Source: an uncultured Lachnospiraceae bacterium
Lineage (GTDB): Bacteria > Bacillota > Clostridia > Lachnospirales > Lachnospiraceae
Assembly: GCA_934320895.1 (NCBI GenBank)
Contig: CAKRFY010000004.1
Span: 1 to 64,000 of the forward strand
DNA length: 64,000 nt
Reading direction: 5' to 3'
Below, piece by piece: positions 8,152-17,268 of the stretch. Numbering within the stretch: the stretch's first letter is position 1; every line of letters begins with the position of its first letter. Under the pieces are notes generated by a model, which was not told the DNA's origin, ran no database searches, and saw nothing but the letters and a program-made list of their open reading frames with translations. The position numbers and the translations under genes were made by a program.

Positions 8152-9138
8152 TCACTGTATTTCTTTTTTTATTTTTCTTACAAGAGGTTCTGCCTGCTCC
8201 ATCATATTTGATATATCTTCATATAAAAACCCCTTTTGCGTAGTCATACTCTTAAAGCCATCTATCAGCTGCATAACTCTCTCATATCGCTCATTATTTG
8301 ACTCAATGCTGTTTTTTATGTCATTAACCTTAACACTGCATCTGTCAACAGCTTGTGCTATACCGTTTCTGTCATCCTGTGTCTTGGCAACAGATTCAAC
8401 TATTTCCATAAATACATTCTGTGTAGTATTCGCCTGCTCTCTTGTAGTCGCTAATGTCTCATTTGCATTGTCTATCGAATCGGTAAGCTGCTTTGAGCTT
8501 TTCTCCAATCCCTCAATACTTTTATCTACCTCAGAGACAAGCTCTTTTATGTTTTGTGAAAGTCCTGTAACCTGCCCGGCTACCACGGCAAATCCTCTTC
8601 CATGCTCCCCGGCTCTTGCCGCTTCAATAGAAGCATTTAAGGCAAGCAGATTTGTCTTGTTTGCCACGGCAACAATTCCTGCCATGGCAGTTTTTATCTC
8701 ATCAAAACGTATTCTGAATTCATCATATATTGCAGAGATTTTTTTAAATTCATCCTCAACATCTTTCGTGCCGCTTATCAGAAGATGCATGTCCTCCCGT
8801 GCATCTTCTGACTGTCTGTTTATGTTATTTATCTTGCTGCTAAAATCACCGGACATATTTTCAATATTTATGAACTCGTCTCCAAAATCTGCAATCGTTT
8901 CACTAAACAACCTGTTATCATTAAGCACGGCTTCATAAGCCCCCTTAACCTTGTCTATCTCCGTTATGGATTTAATCTCCTCATCGGCAAGAGCTTCTTT
9001 CTTTTCAAGAACAACCTTGCTCATATATTCCATTGAATCAAGATATTCATTAACTTTTGCCTTTTTGTCATTTATCATAACATCATCATTTTCCATTATT
9101 GATGTATTTTTTTCATAATTTTTCTTTTTTCCAAACAT
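8152..9138 (-). CDS. Soluble methyl-accepting chemotaxis-type signalling protein
   Basis: 328 aa from ATG 9138; the GTG 21 nt earlier is less likely because AGGAATGGTG lies just before the ATG. No membrane span or signal peptide: the protein is helical and cytoplasmic throughout. The C-terminal half holds the hairpin-tip signature NKTNLLALNASIEAARAGEHG and RGFAVVAGQV, by which chemoreceptors engage CheA and CheW. The N-terminal ~110 residues are coiled coil without a recognisable ligand domain. The FIST-domain sensor gene lies 26 nt upstream, so this receptor may take its input from that separate protein. The chemotaxis core at 58-63 kb is a plausible output. Confidence 0.85.
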   Translation of the reverse strand: MFGKKKNYEKNTSIMENDDVMINDKKAKVNEYLDSMEYMSKVVLEKKEALADEEIKSITEIDKVKGAYEAVLNDNRLFSETIADFGDEFINIENMSGDFSSKINNINRQSEDAREDMHLLISGTKDVEDEFKKISAIYDEFRIRFDEIKTAMAGIVAVANKTNLLALNASIEAARAGEHGRGFAVVAGQVTGLSQNIKELVSEVDKSIEGLEKSSKQLTDSIDNANETLATTREQANTTQNVFMEIVESVAKTQDDRNGIAQAVDRCSVKVNDIKNSIESNNERYERVMQLIDGFKSMTTQKGFLYEDISNMMEQAEPLVRKIKKEIQ

Positions 9139-9164
9139 ACTATCACCATTCCTGTACACTATTT

Positions 9165-10253
9165 TTACTCAAAAACCGCACATACCATAGTCTGGTTTAC
9201 GTGCTGGTTATTAAACTGTTCTCCGCCACCGATAACTCCGACATGACCGCCAAGTGATGCCATGTCATTTGCATATGTACCAAAATACTTTTCATTTTGA
9301 TATAAAAGATACCTGTATATGCAGTCAATAGAAAAAACAAGCGAAATCTTTGAAAATGATCTTCTGATTTCTTCTCTGTGATTTTTCTCAATATTTTTAT
9401 AATCACCTAACGACAGGAAATAGATACAATCGTTTTTATTTATCCTCTTATAATTGTATAATGCACCTCTGGAATCCATATCCATCATCGAAGAAATATA
9501 AACTTCATCACCGACAGCACGCCCCATCGGATTATTAAATACATTCTCAACAATTTTGTCTTTTGGCACTCCCACCTCATTACTGTAAACATCGGCAGCA
9601 GCTCTTCCGTCAAGCTCTATCACTGCCTTTTTTGCTGTGTCAACCCTGTTTGCAAAGTGATATTTGTCCGTCCTTTTTTCATATATGTTTTCCTTAAATA
9701 CATCAGCTTTTCCGGTCGTATTTTTGATAATTGCAAAAACACACGCATCCTCATAAATTTTTCCGTTATATGATACGACTGTCTTTTTGCCGTCAGGTGC
9801 CCCGAATACTGTTCCTCCTGCAAGTTTTATTCCTTTTGGTGCCAGACATGAATTAAATGTAGTGACAAGTTTTTCTTCATCATTTGTGCAAAACTCTATA
9901 CATACGGTATTATCTCTGCCGGGCGACACTTTTCTTATCATTTCATTTATCTTCCCAACTGAAGCTACAGGGCAAAGGCTTATATCTCTTATGATACCAC
10001 ACTCTGTTTTAGCATCTTCATAAAGTCCAAGTACAACAAGATTATCATCACCATATGTTCCATTGGCAAGCTTTGTTCCAAGAGTACCTATAATCTGTGT
10101 CTTGGGAAATTTTTCATGAAGAATTTTCGATACATCTTTTATCTGTGCATATGAGCTTAAAAATATGATCGTCACGGGCGAACCTATTCCCCGGACTGCT
10201 TCATCCACCGCAAGCTCAACCTTTCCTTTTCCAATTCCTATGTATGATTTCAT
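9165..10253 (-). CDS. FIST-domain sensory protein
   Basis: 362 aa, no membrane span. The N-terminal region has IIFLSSYAQIKDVSKIL and IIGTLGTKLANG, the middle has GIKLAGGTVFG, and the C-terminal region has VENVFNNPMGRAVGDEVYISS and ends with a glycine-rich GGHVGVIGGGEQFNNQHVNQT block: the FIST_N plus FIST_C arrangement. FIST proteins are intracellular sensors thought to bind small ligands such as amino acids, and are often fused to chemoreceptor, GGDEF or kinase modules. Here the sensor is a separate gene followed by a chemoreceptor signalling module, as if a fusion had been split. Own promoter at 10288-10315; divergent from the AraC gene. Confidence 0.85.
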   Translation of the reverse strand: MKSYIGIGKGKVELAVDEAVRGIGSPVTIIFLSSYAQIKDVSKILHEKFPKTQIIGTLGTKLANGTYGDDNLVVLGLYEDAKTECGIIRDISLCPVASVGKINEMIRKVSPGRDNTVCIEFCTNDEEKLVTTFNSCLAPKGIKLAGGTVFGAPDGKKTVVSYNGKIYEDACVFAIIKNTTGKADVFKENIYEKRTDKYHFANRVDTAKKAVIELDGRAAADVYSNEVGVPKDKIVENVFNNPMGRAVGDEVYISSMMDMDSRGALYNYKRINKNDCIYFLSLGDYKNIEKNHREEIRRSFSKISLVFSIDCIYRYLLYQNEKYFGTYANDMASLGGHVGVIGGGEQFNNQHVNQTMVCAVFE

Positions 10254-10287
10254 ATATACCTCCTTTTCATTTTCTCCTGCTTAATTT

Positions 10288-10315
10288 ATTATACATATTT
10301 TTCAACTAAAATCAA
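10288..10315 (-). promoter_or_regulatory. Promoter of the FIST-chemoreceptor operon
   Basis: Minus strand TTGATT (10315-10310), 16-nt spacer, TATAAT (10293-10288), 35 nt before the FIST start codon. Confidence 0.65.
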
Positions 10316-10328
10316 ATCATATACATAC

Positions 10329-10357
10329 TTGACGAATCTTATCAAAAAAATTATGAT
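10329..10357 (+). promoter_or_regulatory. Promoter of the AraC-type regulator gene
   Basis: TTGACG (10329-10334), 17-nt spacer, TATGAT (10352-10357), 34 nt before the ATG. It lies back to back with the FIST promoter, only 13 nt between the two -35 boxes. Confidence 0.65.
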
Positions 10358-10391
10358 TTAAACCATAAGAAAGTATGAAAAGAGGACTTTT

Positions 10392-11471
10392 ATGGTTAAA
10401 AACGATAATATAAAAAAACAGATAACAGAACTTATATATAATAAAAATAATCAAAAACAGATTCCCGATTATTATGCCAATTTTAATATAGTAAGTCCTG
10501 AGCACTCACCTCACGAAGTCGAGGTAAAGACATATCCGCAGTCTGTCAGTAAAAATATTTTTGCACTTATATGGGATATTCATTCCTCCGGAACCGTTTC
10601 CTCTACAATAGTCCCATCTCCCACCCCTTTTGTATATGAAAAAAACATTACAAACGGTATGCGTACCCAGATGCACTCACATGAGTATCTCGAACTGTTT
10701 TATGTTATAGACGGTGAATATCACCAGAAAATACTCGGCAGGGAATATGTATTCCAAAAGGGAGAGCTGTGCCTGATAGATAAGAACTGCCATCATCAGG
10801 AAATACTCGATGATGGTTCATCCACGATACTTTTTATAGGAATTACAAGCCATATGTTCAACGAAATGATGACCCATTTAAGTAACGCTGGGCGAATAAA
10901 CGCATTTTTGAACACGGCAATCTTAGAGCAGAAAAACATACAGCAATATCTTCATTTCAAACCGTCCCATGACGAAGAAAGCTGTTTAAAACTTGAAAAT
11001 ACGCTTATGTCGCTTATAGACGAATTGAAAAAATATGATGATGCGTCACCTTTTATCTGTCAGGGACTTTTGCTCAGGATATTTAAGATACTCGGTACGA
11101 AATATGACTTTTCTCTCTCAAAACAGACTAGAAAAAAGATGAACATGATTTTGTTTGAAGAGATAACACAGTTTATCACCGAAAATCTTGCGGATATTTC
11201 CATACAGATGCTCGTATCGGAATTTCATTTTCAAAAAGACTATTTTAACAGACTTCTAAAAGCACAGACCGGCATGACTTACACTGAATATATACAGCTT
11301 CTAAGGCTCAGACACGCAGAAAAATTATTGCTTACTACGGATTATACCATAGAACAGGTAGCAGAAATGATAGGCTATCACAACAAAGGATATTTTTATA
11401 AGATATTTACCGAAAAATACAGTCTCACACCGGCACAGTTTAAAAAGAAATGCCTAAAATTTTATATATAA
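10392..11471 (+). CDS. AraC-family transcriptional regulator with cupin sensor
   Basis: 359 aa. Residues about 80-160 form an AraC-type cupin (MHSHEYLELFYVIDGEYHQ, FQKGELCLIDKNCHHQE), expected to bind a sugar or other small molecule. Residues about 255-359 carry the double helix-turn-helix, with FHFQKDYFNRLLKAQTGMTYTEYI and the second-helix consensus YTIEQVAEMIGYHNKGYFYKIF. Start behind AGAGGACTTTT. It is divergent from the FIST-chemoreceptor operon and convergent with phosphoketolase; which one it controls, if either, is open. The shared intergenic region favours the FIST operon and itself. Confidence 0.88.
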   Translation: MVKNDNIKKQITELIYNKNNQKQIPDYYANFNIVSPEHSPHEVEVKTYPQSVSKNIFALIWDIHSSGTVSSTIVPSPTPFVYEKNITNGMRTQMHSHEYLELFYVIDGEYHQKILGREYVFQKGELCLIDKNCHHQEILDDGSSTILFIGITSHMFNEMMTHLSNAGRINAFLNTAILEQKNIQQYLHFKPSHDEESCLKLENTLMSLIDELKKYDDASPFICQGLLLRIFKILGTKYDFSLSKQTRKKMNMILFEEITQFITENLADISIQMLVSEFHFQKDYFNRLLKAQTGMTYTEYIQLLRLRHAEKLLLTTDYTIEQVAEMIGYHNKGYFYKIFTEKYSLTPAQFKKKCLKFYI

Positions 11472-11572
11472 AAAATAAAGTTTCAGATGGCAAACATATT
11501 AAACTTTGTCCTTATAAAAAACAACGCTATCTTTAGAAATCTACATTTGATTTTTAATCTTCCAAACACAAA

Positions 11573-11598
11573 CAGGCAGACCATTTATGGTCTGCCTG
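11573..11598. terminator. Terminator between the AraC gene and phosphoketolase
   Basis: Perfect 12-bp stem CAGGCAGACCAT (11573-11584) / ATGGTCTGCCTG (11587-11598). T-rich on the minus-strand side (TTTGTGTTT). It serves the two convergent genes. Confidence 0.75.
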
Positions 11599-11654
11599 CC
11601 TTATCTTTAGTATTCTGTTTATATCAGGTTTTCAGATATTACTCTGATTCTATT

Positions 11655-14030
11655 CTATAAATCCCATTTCCAGTCTCTTACTTCCGGAAGGTCGATACCA
11701 TACTCATGGATGTACTGCTTGTGCTCTACAAGCTTGTCGTTCATCTGCTGGATAAGGTATGCTCCTGTGTTTCCAAGCTGTGGAAGAACTGAAATAGCAT
11801 TCTTAACAAGATTGAAACGGTCAATCTCGTTCTGAACACGCATATCGAATGGAGTTGTGATTGTTCCTTCCTCCTGATAACCATATACATGAATGTTACG
11901 GTTAGTTCTACGATATGTAAGCTCATGGATGAGTGTATGATAACCATGGAATGCGAAGATGATTGGCTTATCTTTTGTGAAGAGAGCGTCATATTCTGCA
12001 TCTGTTAATCCATGAGGATGTTTTGTATTTGGCTCAAGTTTCATAAGGTCAACTACATTGATTACACGAATCTTGATGTCAGGTATTGCTTTTCTAAGGA
12101 TTGTAACTGCTGCAAGTGTCTCAAGTGTTGGTGTATCACCACAGCAAGCCATAACAAGGTCCGGCTCCTGTCCCTGGTCGTTAGAAGCCCACTCCCAGAT
12201 ACCGATACCCTGAGTACAATGCTTAACAGCCTGCTCCATAGTAAGCCACTGCTGTCTTGGATGCTTAGATGTTACTAATACATTTACATAGTCACGGCTT
12301 CTGATGCAGTGATCAAAACATGAAAGTAAGCAGTTTGTATCCGGTGGAAGGTAAAGGCGTACAACATCTGACTTCTTATTTGCAATATGGTCAAGGAATC
12401 CAGGATCCTGATGTGTAAATCCGTTGTGATCCTGCTGCCATACATTTGATGAAAGAATAAGGTTAAGTGAAGCAATTGACTGTCTCCAAGGAAGCTGATT
12501 GCAAACCTTTAACCATTTTGCGTGCTGTGCACACATAGAATCTACTACACGGATGAATGCTTCGTAGCTTGCAAAGAATCCATGACGACCTGTAAGAAGG
12601 TATCCCTCTAACCAGCCCTCACACATATGCTCACTGAGCATTGAATCCATTACACGACCATCCTGTGCAAGGAACTCGTCTGTATCAAGTTTCTCACCGT
12701 TCCAGTCACGGTTTGTAACTTCAAATACTTTACCAAGACGGTTAGACATTGTCTCGTCAGGTCCGAAAATTCTGAAGTTTCTTTCTTCCTCGTTGAGTTT
12801 GAAGATGTCTCTTACAAATCCACCAAGCTCTATCATATCCTGTGCTTCAACTGCACCCGGCTTTGGAACATCAATTCCATACTCTCTAAAGTCAGGGAGA
12901 CGAAGATCACGGAGAAGTTTACCACCATTTGCATGTGGGTTAGAACCGATTCTCTTATCGCCTGTTGGAGCAAGTGCTTTAAGTTCAGGGATAAGTTTTC
13001 CGTTCTCATCGAAGAGTTCTTCAGGATGGTAGCTCATTAACCACTCTTTTAACATATCAAGATGCTCAGGCTTATCCATCATAATAGGTACCTGATGAGC
13101 TCTGAATGAGTCTTCAATCTGGTTTCCGTCAACAACCTTAGGACCTGTCCATCCCTTTGGTGTACGGAGAACGATCATAGGCCACTTAGGTCTCTTTGTA
13201 TTTCCGTTTTCTCTTGCATCCTTCTGGATAGCTTTAATGTCATCCATAGCTGCGTCAAGAGCTTCAGCCATCTTCTTATGCATATCCATTGGCTCGCTGC
13301 CTTCTACGAAGTAAGGCTTCCAGCCGCATCCGTCAAAGAAATGCTCTAACTCATCATGTGGGATACGAGAAAGAACTGTTGGGTTGCTGATCTTGTATCC
13401 GTTCATATGTAAGATAGGAAGAACGGCACCATCCGTCTTAGGGTTGAGGAATTTGTTACACTGCCATGAAGTAGCAAGTGGTCCTGTCTCAGCCTCACCG
13501 TCACCTACAATACATGAAACAACTAAATCCGGGTTATCAAATACAGCACCGAATGAATGAGCAAGTGAATAACCAAGCTCACCACCCTCGTTGATAGAAC
13601 CAGGAGTCTCAGGAGCTACATGGCTTGAAATTCCGCCTGGGAATGAGAACTGCTTACATAATTTCTTAAGTCCGTCCATATCCTCGCTGATGTTAGGATA
13701 TACTTCGCTGTAAGTACCCTCTAAGTATGTATTTGCAACGAAGAAATTTCCGCCGTGTCCAGGACCAGAGATAAGAATCATATCCTGATCATATTTTTTA
13801 ATTACACGGTTTAAGTGAACATAGATGAAGTTCTGTCCTGGAACAGTTCCCCAATGTCCTACTATCTTTTTCTTTACATGCTCCATTGTTAAAGGCTCAC
13901 GTAATAATGGGTTATCTAATAAGTAGAGCTGTGCTGCTCCAAGATAATTAGTTGCACGCCAGTATGCGTCCATCTTCTTGAGGTAATCCTCAGTTAATGG
14001 CTGCTTTTCAACAACATCTGTATTTGCCAT
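11655..14030 (-). CDS. xfp: Phosphoketolase
   Basis: 791 aa, the usual family length. Thiamine-diphosphate enzyme that splits xylulose 5-phosphate (and often fructose 6-phosphate) with phosphate into acetyl phosphate and an aldose phosphate. Visible: [18 protein letters not shown] and SGPGHGGNF near the N terminus (phosphate and TPP binding), [23 protein letters not shown] split over about 150-170, the TPP/metal motif [15 protein letters not shown], and [25 protein letters not shown] pyrimidine-domain residues. It gives an ATP-yielding pentose route through acetyl phosphate. Single gene with its own promoter; strong site AAGGAGGACAATTAA. No TPP riboswitch is seen upstream. Confidence 0.96.
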   Translation of the reverse strand: MANTDVVEKQPLTEDYLKKMDAYWRATNYLGAAQLYLLDNPLLREPLTMEHVKKKIVGHWGTVPGQNFIYVHLNRVIKKYDQDMILISGPGHGGNFFVANTYLEGTYSEVYPNISEDMDGLKKLCKQFSFPGGISSHVAPETPGSINEGGELGYSLAHSFGAVFDNPDLVVSCIVGDGEAETGPLATSWQCNKFLNPKTDGAVLPILHMNGYKISNPTVLSRIPHDELEHFFDGCGWKPYFVEGSEPMDMHKKMAEALDAAMDDIKAIQKDARENGNTKRPKWPMIVLRTPKGWTGPKVVDGNQIEDSFRAHQVPIMMDKPEHLDMLKEWLMSYHPEELFDENGKLIPELKALAPTGDKRIGSNPHANGGKLLRDLRLPDFREYGIDVPKPGAVEAQDMIELGGFVRDIFKLNEEERNFRIFGPDETMSNRLGKVFEVTNRDWNGEKLDTDEFLAQDGRVMDSMLSEHMCEGWLEGYLLTGRHGFFASYEAFIRVVDSMCAQHAKWLKVCNQLPWRQSIASLNLILSSNVWQQDHNGFTHQDPGFLDHIANKKSDVVRLYLPPDTNCLLSCFDHCIRSRDYVNVLVTSKHPRQQWLTMEQAVKHCTQGIGIWEWASNDQGQEPDLVMACCGDTPTLETLAAVTILRKAIPDIKIRVINVVDLMKLEPNTKHPHGLTDAEYDALFTKDKPIIFAFHGYHTLIHELTYRRTNRNIHVYGYQEEGTITTPFDMRVQNEIDRFNLVKNAISVLPQLGNTGAYLIQQMNDKLVEHKQYIHEYGIDLPEVRDWKWDL

Positions 14031-14074
14031 TTAATTGTCCTCCTTATGTAAATCAAATGTATCCATTTTTTCTC

Positions 14075-14103
14075 ATTGTAGACATTTTTTTCAGTGTATT
14101 CAA
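14075..14103 (-). promoter_or_regulatory. Promoter of phosphoketolase
   Basis: Minus strand TTGAAT (14103-14098), exactly 17 nt, TACAAT (14080-14075); the start codon is 45 nt downstream. Confidence 0.7.
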
Positions 14104-14132
14104 TTCCCAATTCCTATGTAATTCAAAAAAAG

Positions 14133-16943
14133 TTACCTGAAACGACTTATTTTATCTTTATATCTTGAAATCACTCTCAAAAGCAGTTTAATATCGAGCG
14201 GTTTTGCCACATGTTCATTCATTCCGGCTTCAATGGCATCCTGTTTATCTTTCGTAAACGCGTTTGCTGTCATCGCAATTATAGGGACTTCTTTTGCATC
14301 CTTTCTGTCAAGACTGCGTATCTGTCTTGTCGCTTCATAGCCGTTCATAACAGGCATCATCACATCCATAAGTATCAGATCATAATAGTATTCTTTTGAT
14401 GCATAAAAAGCCTCTACTGCTTCTTTTCCGTCCTTAGCAAGCTCTATGTCAGCCCCTGCACCATTAAGGATATATTTTGCTATCTCTGCATTTATCTCAT
14501 TGTCCTCAACCAAAAGTATCTTAATACCGGATAAGTTTTCTAAAACTTTCTCCTCATTTTTTGCAGGACTGATATTCTTATTTATGTCAATTGGAATTTC
14601 TACAACAAACTCCGTGCCAACCCCCTGACAACTGTCAACTGAAACAGTGCCATTCATAAGTTCTAACAGCTCTTTTGTTATTGCCATTCCAAGTCCTGTC
14701 CCCATATACTCTGTACCCGCATTGTCATTTTCTCTTGAAAAAGGTTCAAATAAGTGTTCTACAAATTGTCTACTCATACCGATTCCTGTATCTGATATGG
14801 TAAAACGAAATCTTGTCGTATCTTCTATTGCATTAAGCTCCTCAATCTCTATCTTAAGGCTGCCATTCGGCTTATTGTATTTAATAGCATTGCTTTCTAT
14901 ATTCTGGATAATCCTCTGAATATGCAACGGACTTCCTATAAGTTCTTCATGTATTATATTATGTTTTTTTATTTCAAATTCTATTCCTTTTTCCGCAATT
15001 GCCTCAGAAAATATATCCCTTAAATTAGTTATTATATCATTTATATTAAAAGGCTCATAAGACAGAATTGTTTTTCCGCTCTCTAACTTGCTCATGTCAA
15101 GTACATCATTTATAAGATTTTTAAGCTGATTTGATGCACTATCAATCTTGTCAAGTGCAAATTCTACTTTTTCCGGCTCACTGACATTTTCTTTTGCAAT
15201 CCTTGTCATACCCATAATTCCATTCATAGGAGTTCTTATATCATGCGACATTCTCGCAAGAAAATTTGATTTTGCATCATTTGCCCGTTCTGCATCCTCC
15301 TTTGCCAGTGCAAGTTCTGCTCTGTTCTTCTTTACATGATTAAGCTGTGCAGAACATAAAAGTATTATTATAAGAAATGTTACTGACATACATATTATAA
15401 TAAAATTTGCATTTTCCTTTATAAACTGTGATACAGAAAAATTCTGTTTTGCATTTGAGTATGTCATCATTGTACGCATTATCTCAGAATCATCCGAAAG
15501 AAGCACAATCTTGTTAAGAATAGACAAAAGAGTTGTATTGCTTCTGTTTGTCGCAATACTAAGCGGCACTGTACTTGAAAGGTTTACGGTTTTTAAATCA
15601 TCATATTTTGACAGATTAAATACCTGGTCGACACGGTATGCACTAAAAATCGTGGCTCCGACTTCTCCGTCCTCAACTGCTTTTATACACTCCTGCGGCG
15701 TATCATATATAACCACTTTGCTTTTAGGATAATATATCTTTGCATATATACTCTGATAATTTGAGTGCTTCTTTATGGCAATCTTTCTCATTGTCTTATC
15801 TGTATAATTTTCTTTATATACAGCTACTATAGGAGAATCCACAACCGTTCTTGTAACTGAAAAATTTTGTTTGTCGGCATACCACTTATCACCATAGAAA
15901 GGAAATATACAATCAACCTCTTCATTTTTCAAAGCGTTTGTCATCTGTGTCAGATTGTCATATGCGTGATATTTATATTTTATGCAAAATCCCGGAAAGC
16001 AGTTTACCGACTGTTCAAAAATAGTTTTTATCACACCTATAGGCTCTCCGGTTTCTTCATTTTCATCACAAAAAGCAAGCATATGTTTAAGGTAGCCTAC
16101 ATTAATATACATATGTCTGTTCAGCCATTTTCTTTCGTCAGAATCCAGTATTTTTCTTGCACTTACATTTCTATAATACTTATATTGTAAATTCTGATTA
16201 TAATATGGATCTGATGAAAATAATTTATCCTGTGCTTTTTCAAGTTCATCCTTTATATCAGGATATTTTTTACTTATGGCAAAATAATATTCCGAATCAT
16301 CTATCTTGATAATAGGAATAAATTGATTATTTTCAGAAGTTTCTGTATCAAGTATTGCATCGTACTTTCCTGACATAAGCCCCGATTTAAGTTCATTGTA
16401 TCCATCTGCTGCTACCACTTTAGCATTTATGCCGTTAAGTATCGTCCAATTTTTAAGCATTTTAATCTTGTCGCTTCCGGCATTTATTCCAATTTTTTTA
16501 TTATCTAAACTCTTTATATTGTCCGCTGTTATGTCGTCATTATCACCTTTTACATATATATAATATCCCTCCGTACCCATAGGTTTCTGTGAAAAATACA
16601 TTTGTGTACTTCTCGCAAAACTATAAGGTACACCACATAATATATCTACCTCTCCCTCGCTTAAAAGCCCAAATAATTCATTCCACTCTCCATAAACATA
16701 CTGATATGTCCACCCTGTATATGACGCAATATCCTGCAGATAATCATATCCATAGCCTGTTTTATACTCCGAATCCTGCCCTGCTGTGTCACTTGAAATC
16801 ATTTTTGAAGAACTGACAAAGCCAACCCTTATCTTCCGCTCATCTGCCTTTGCGGCTGAAAACGGCAGTAATATCATTATCAGACAAAAAAATAAAACAT
16901 ACAAATTAATTTTTTTATGCATTTCATATAAAAAAGTTTTCAT
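14133..16943 (-). CDS. BvgS/EvgS-like hybrid sensor histidine kinase
   Basis: 936 aa from ATG 16943, which follows ATGAGGGTTAAT; the longer frame begins 14 codons earlier inside copy 2 of a leader repeat and is not used. Order: signal or anchor segment (about 13-32), two tandem type-3 solute-binding domains (about 38-260 and 275-500), a membrane span (about 505-527), a dimerisation domain with SHDIRTPMNG (His acceptor), an ATPase with DTGIGMS and GTGLGMAI, and a receiver with LLVEDNEINA and phospho-Asp in LILMDVMMPVMNG. There is no Hpt domain. It is an extracytoplasmic sensor of an amino acid-like or redox ligand whose response regulator is not next to it. Confidence 0.9.
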   Translation of the reverse strand: MKTFLYEMHKKINLYVLFFCLIMILLPFSAAKADERKIRVGFVSSSKMISSDTAGQDSEYKTGYGYDYLQDIASYTGWTYQYVYGEWNELFGLLSEGEVDILCGVPYSFARSTQMYFSQKPMGTEGYYIYVKGDNDDITADNIKSLDNKKIGINAGSDKIKMLKNWTILNGINAKVVAADGYNELKSGLMSGKYDAILDTETSENNQFIPIIKIDDSEYYFAISKKYPDIKDELEKAQDKLFSSDPYYNQNLQYKYYRNVSARKILDSDERKWLNRHMYINVGYLKHMLAFCDENEETGEPIGVIKTIFEQSVNCFPGFCIKYKYHAYDNLTQMTNALKNEEVDCIFPFYGDKWYADKQNFSVTRTVVDSPIVAVYKENYTDKTMRKIAIKKHSNYQSIYAKIYYPKSKVVIYDTPQECIKAVEDGEVGATIFSAYRVDQVFNLSKYDDLKTVNLSSTVPLSIATNRSNTTLLSILNKIVLLSDDSEIMRTMMTYSNAKQNFSVSQFIKENANFIIICMSVTFLIIILLCSAQLNHVKKNRAELALAKEDAERANDAKSNFLARMSHDIRTPMNGIMGMTRIAKENVSEPEKVEFALDKIDSASNQLKNLINDVLDMSKLESGKTILSYEPFNINDIITNLRDIFSEAIAEKGIEFEIKKHNIIHEELIGSPLHIQRIIQNIESNAIKYNKPNGSLKIEIEELNAIEDTTRFRFTISDTGIGMSRQFVEHLFEPFSRENDNAGTEYMGTGLGMAITKELLELMNGTVSVDSCQGVGTEFVVEIPIDINKNISPAKNEEKVLENLSGIKILLVEDNEINAEIAKYILNGAGADIELAKDGKEAVEAFYASKEYYYDLILMDVMMPVMNGYEATRQIRSLDRKDAKEVPIIAMTANAFTKDKQDAIEAGMNEHVAKPLDIKLLLRVISRYKDKISRFR

Positions 16944-17009
16944 ATTAACCCTCATTTCTGCACGGATTTTTACACTATTTTCCATTCTTGCACTGTATTT
17001 TGTGCATAG
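16944..17009 (-). repeat. Copy 2 of the hairpin plus GCAGAAATGAGGGTTAA element
   Basis: Minus strand: TGCAC, 8-nt loop, GTGCA, about 25 nt, then GTGCAGAAATGAGGGTTAAT ending at the start codon of the hybrid kinase. The second part supplies the ribosome-binding site. Confidence 0.5.
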
Positions 17010-17164
17010 TATGAATTTTTTTGTTTTCGTACCGACTACCTATAATTCATAATAATTATATTTATTTTCTCATATCAACAAAATTATTGCAAGTAGCAAA
17101 GCTGCTTTCTTTTTTCCACGGCATAACTCTACATTACGAGCATTTTCCTATACATAAAAAAGAC

Positions 17165-17188
17165 GGCATATATTATTTTTAATATGCC
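17165..17188 (-). terminator. Terminator of the DXS-like gene
   Basis: Minus strand GGCATAT (17188-17182) pairs with ATATGCC (17171-17165), followed by GTC and TTTTTT. It lies 80 nt behind the stop codon. Confidence 0.7.
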
Positions 17189-17268
17189 ACCTTTTATTAC
17201 ACTTAGTATAAATACTTAATTTTTGTCCCGTTCAAAATGTATTTTGAACTTTATATTTTAATTTTTAA

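Noticed and set aside
14031..14132. TPP riboswitch before the TPP enzymes (phosphoketolase and DXS-like gene)
   Set aside because: The CTGAGA-type core of the THI element is not present in either leader; ordinary promoters are found instead.
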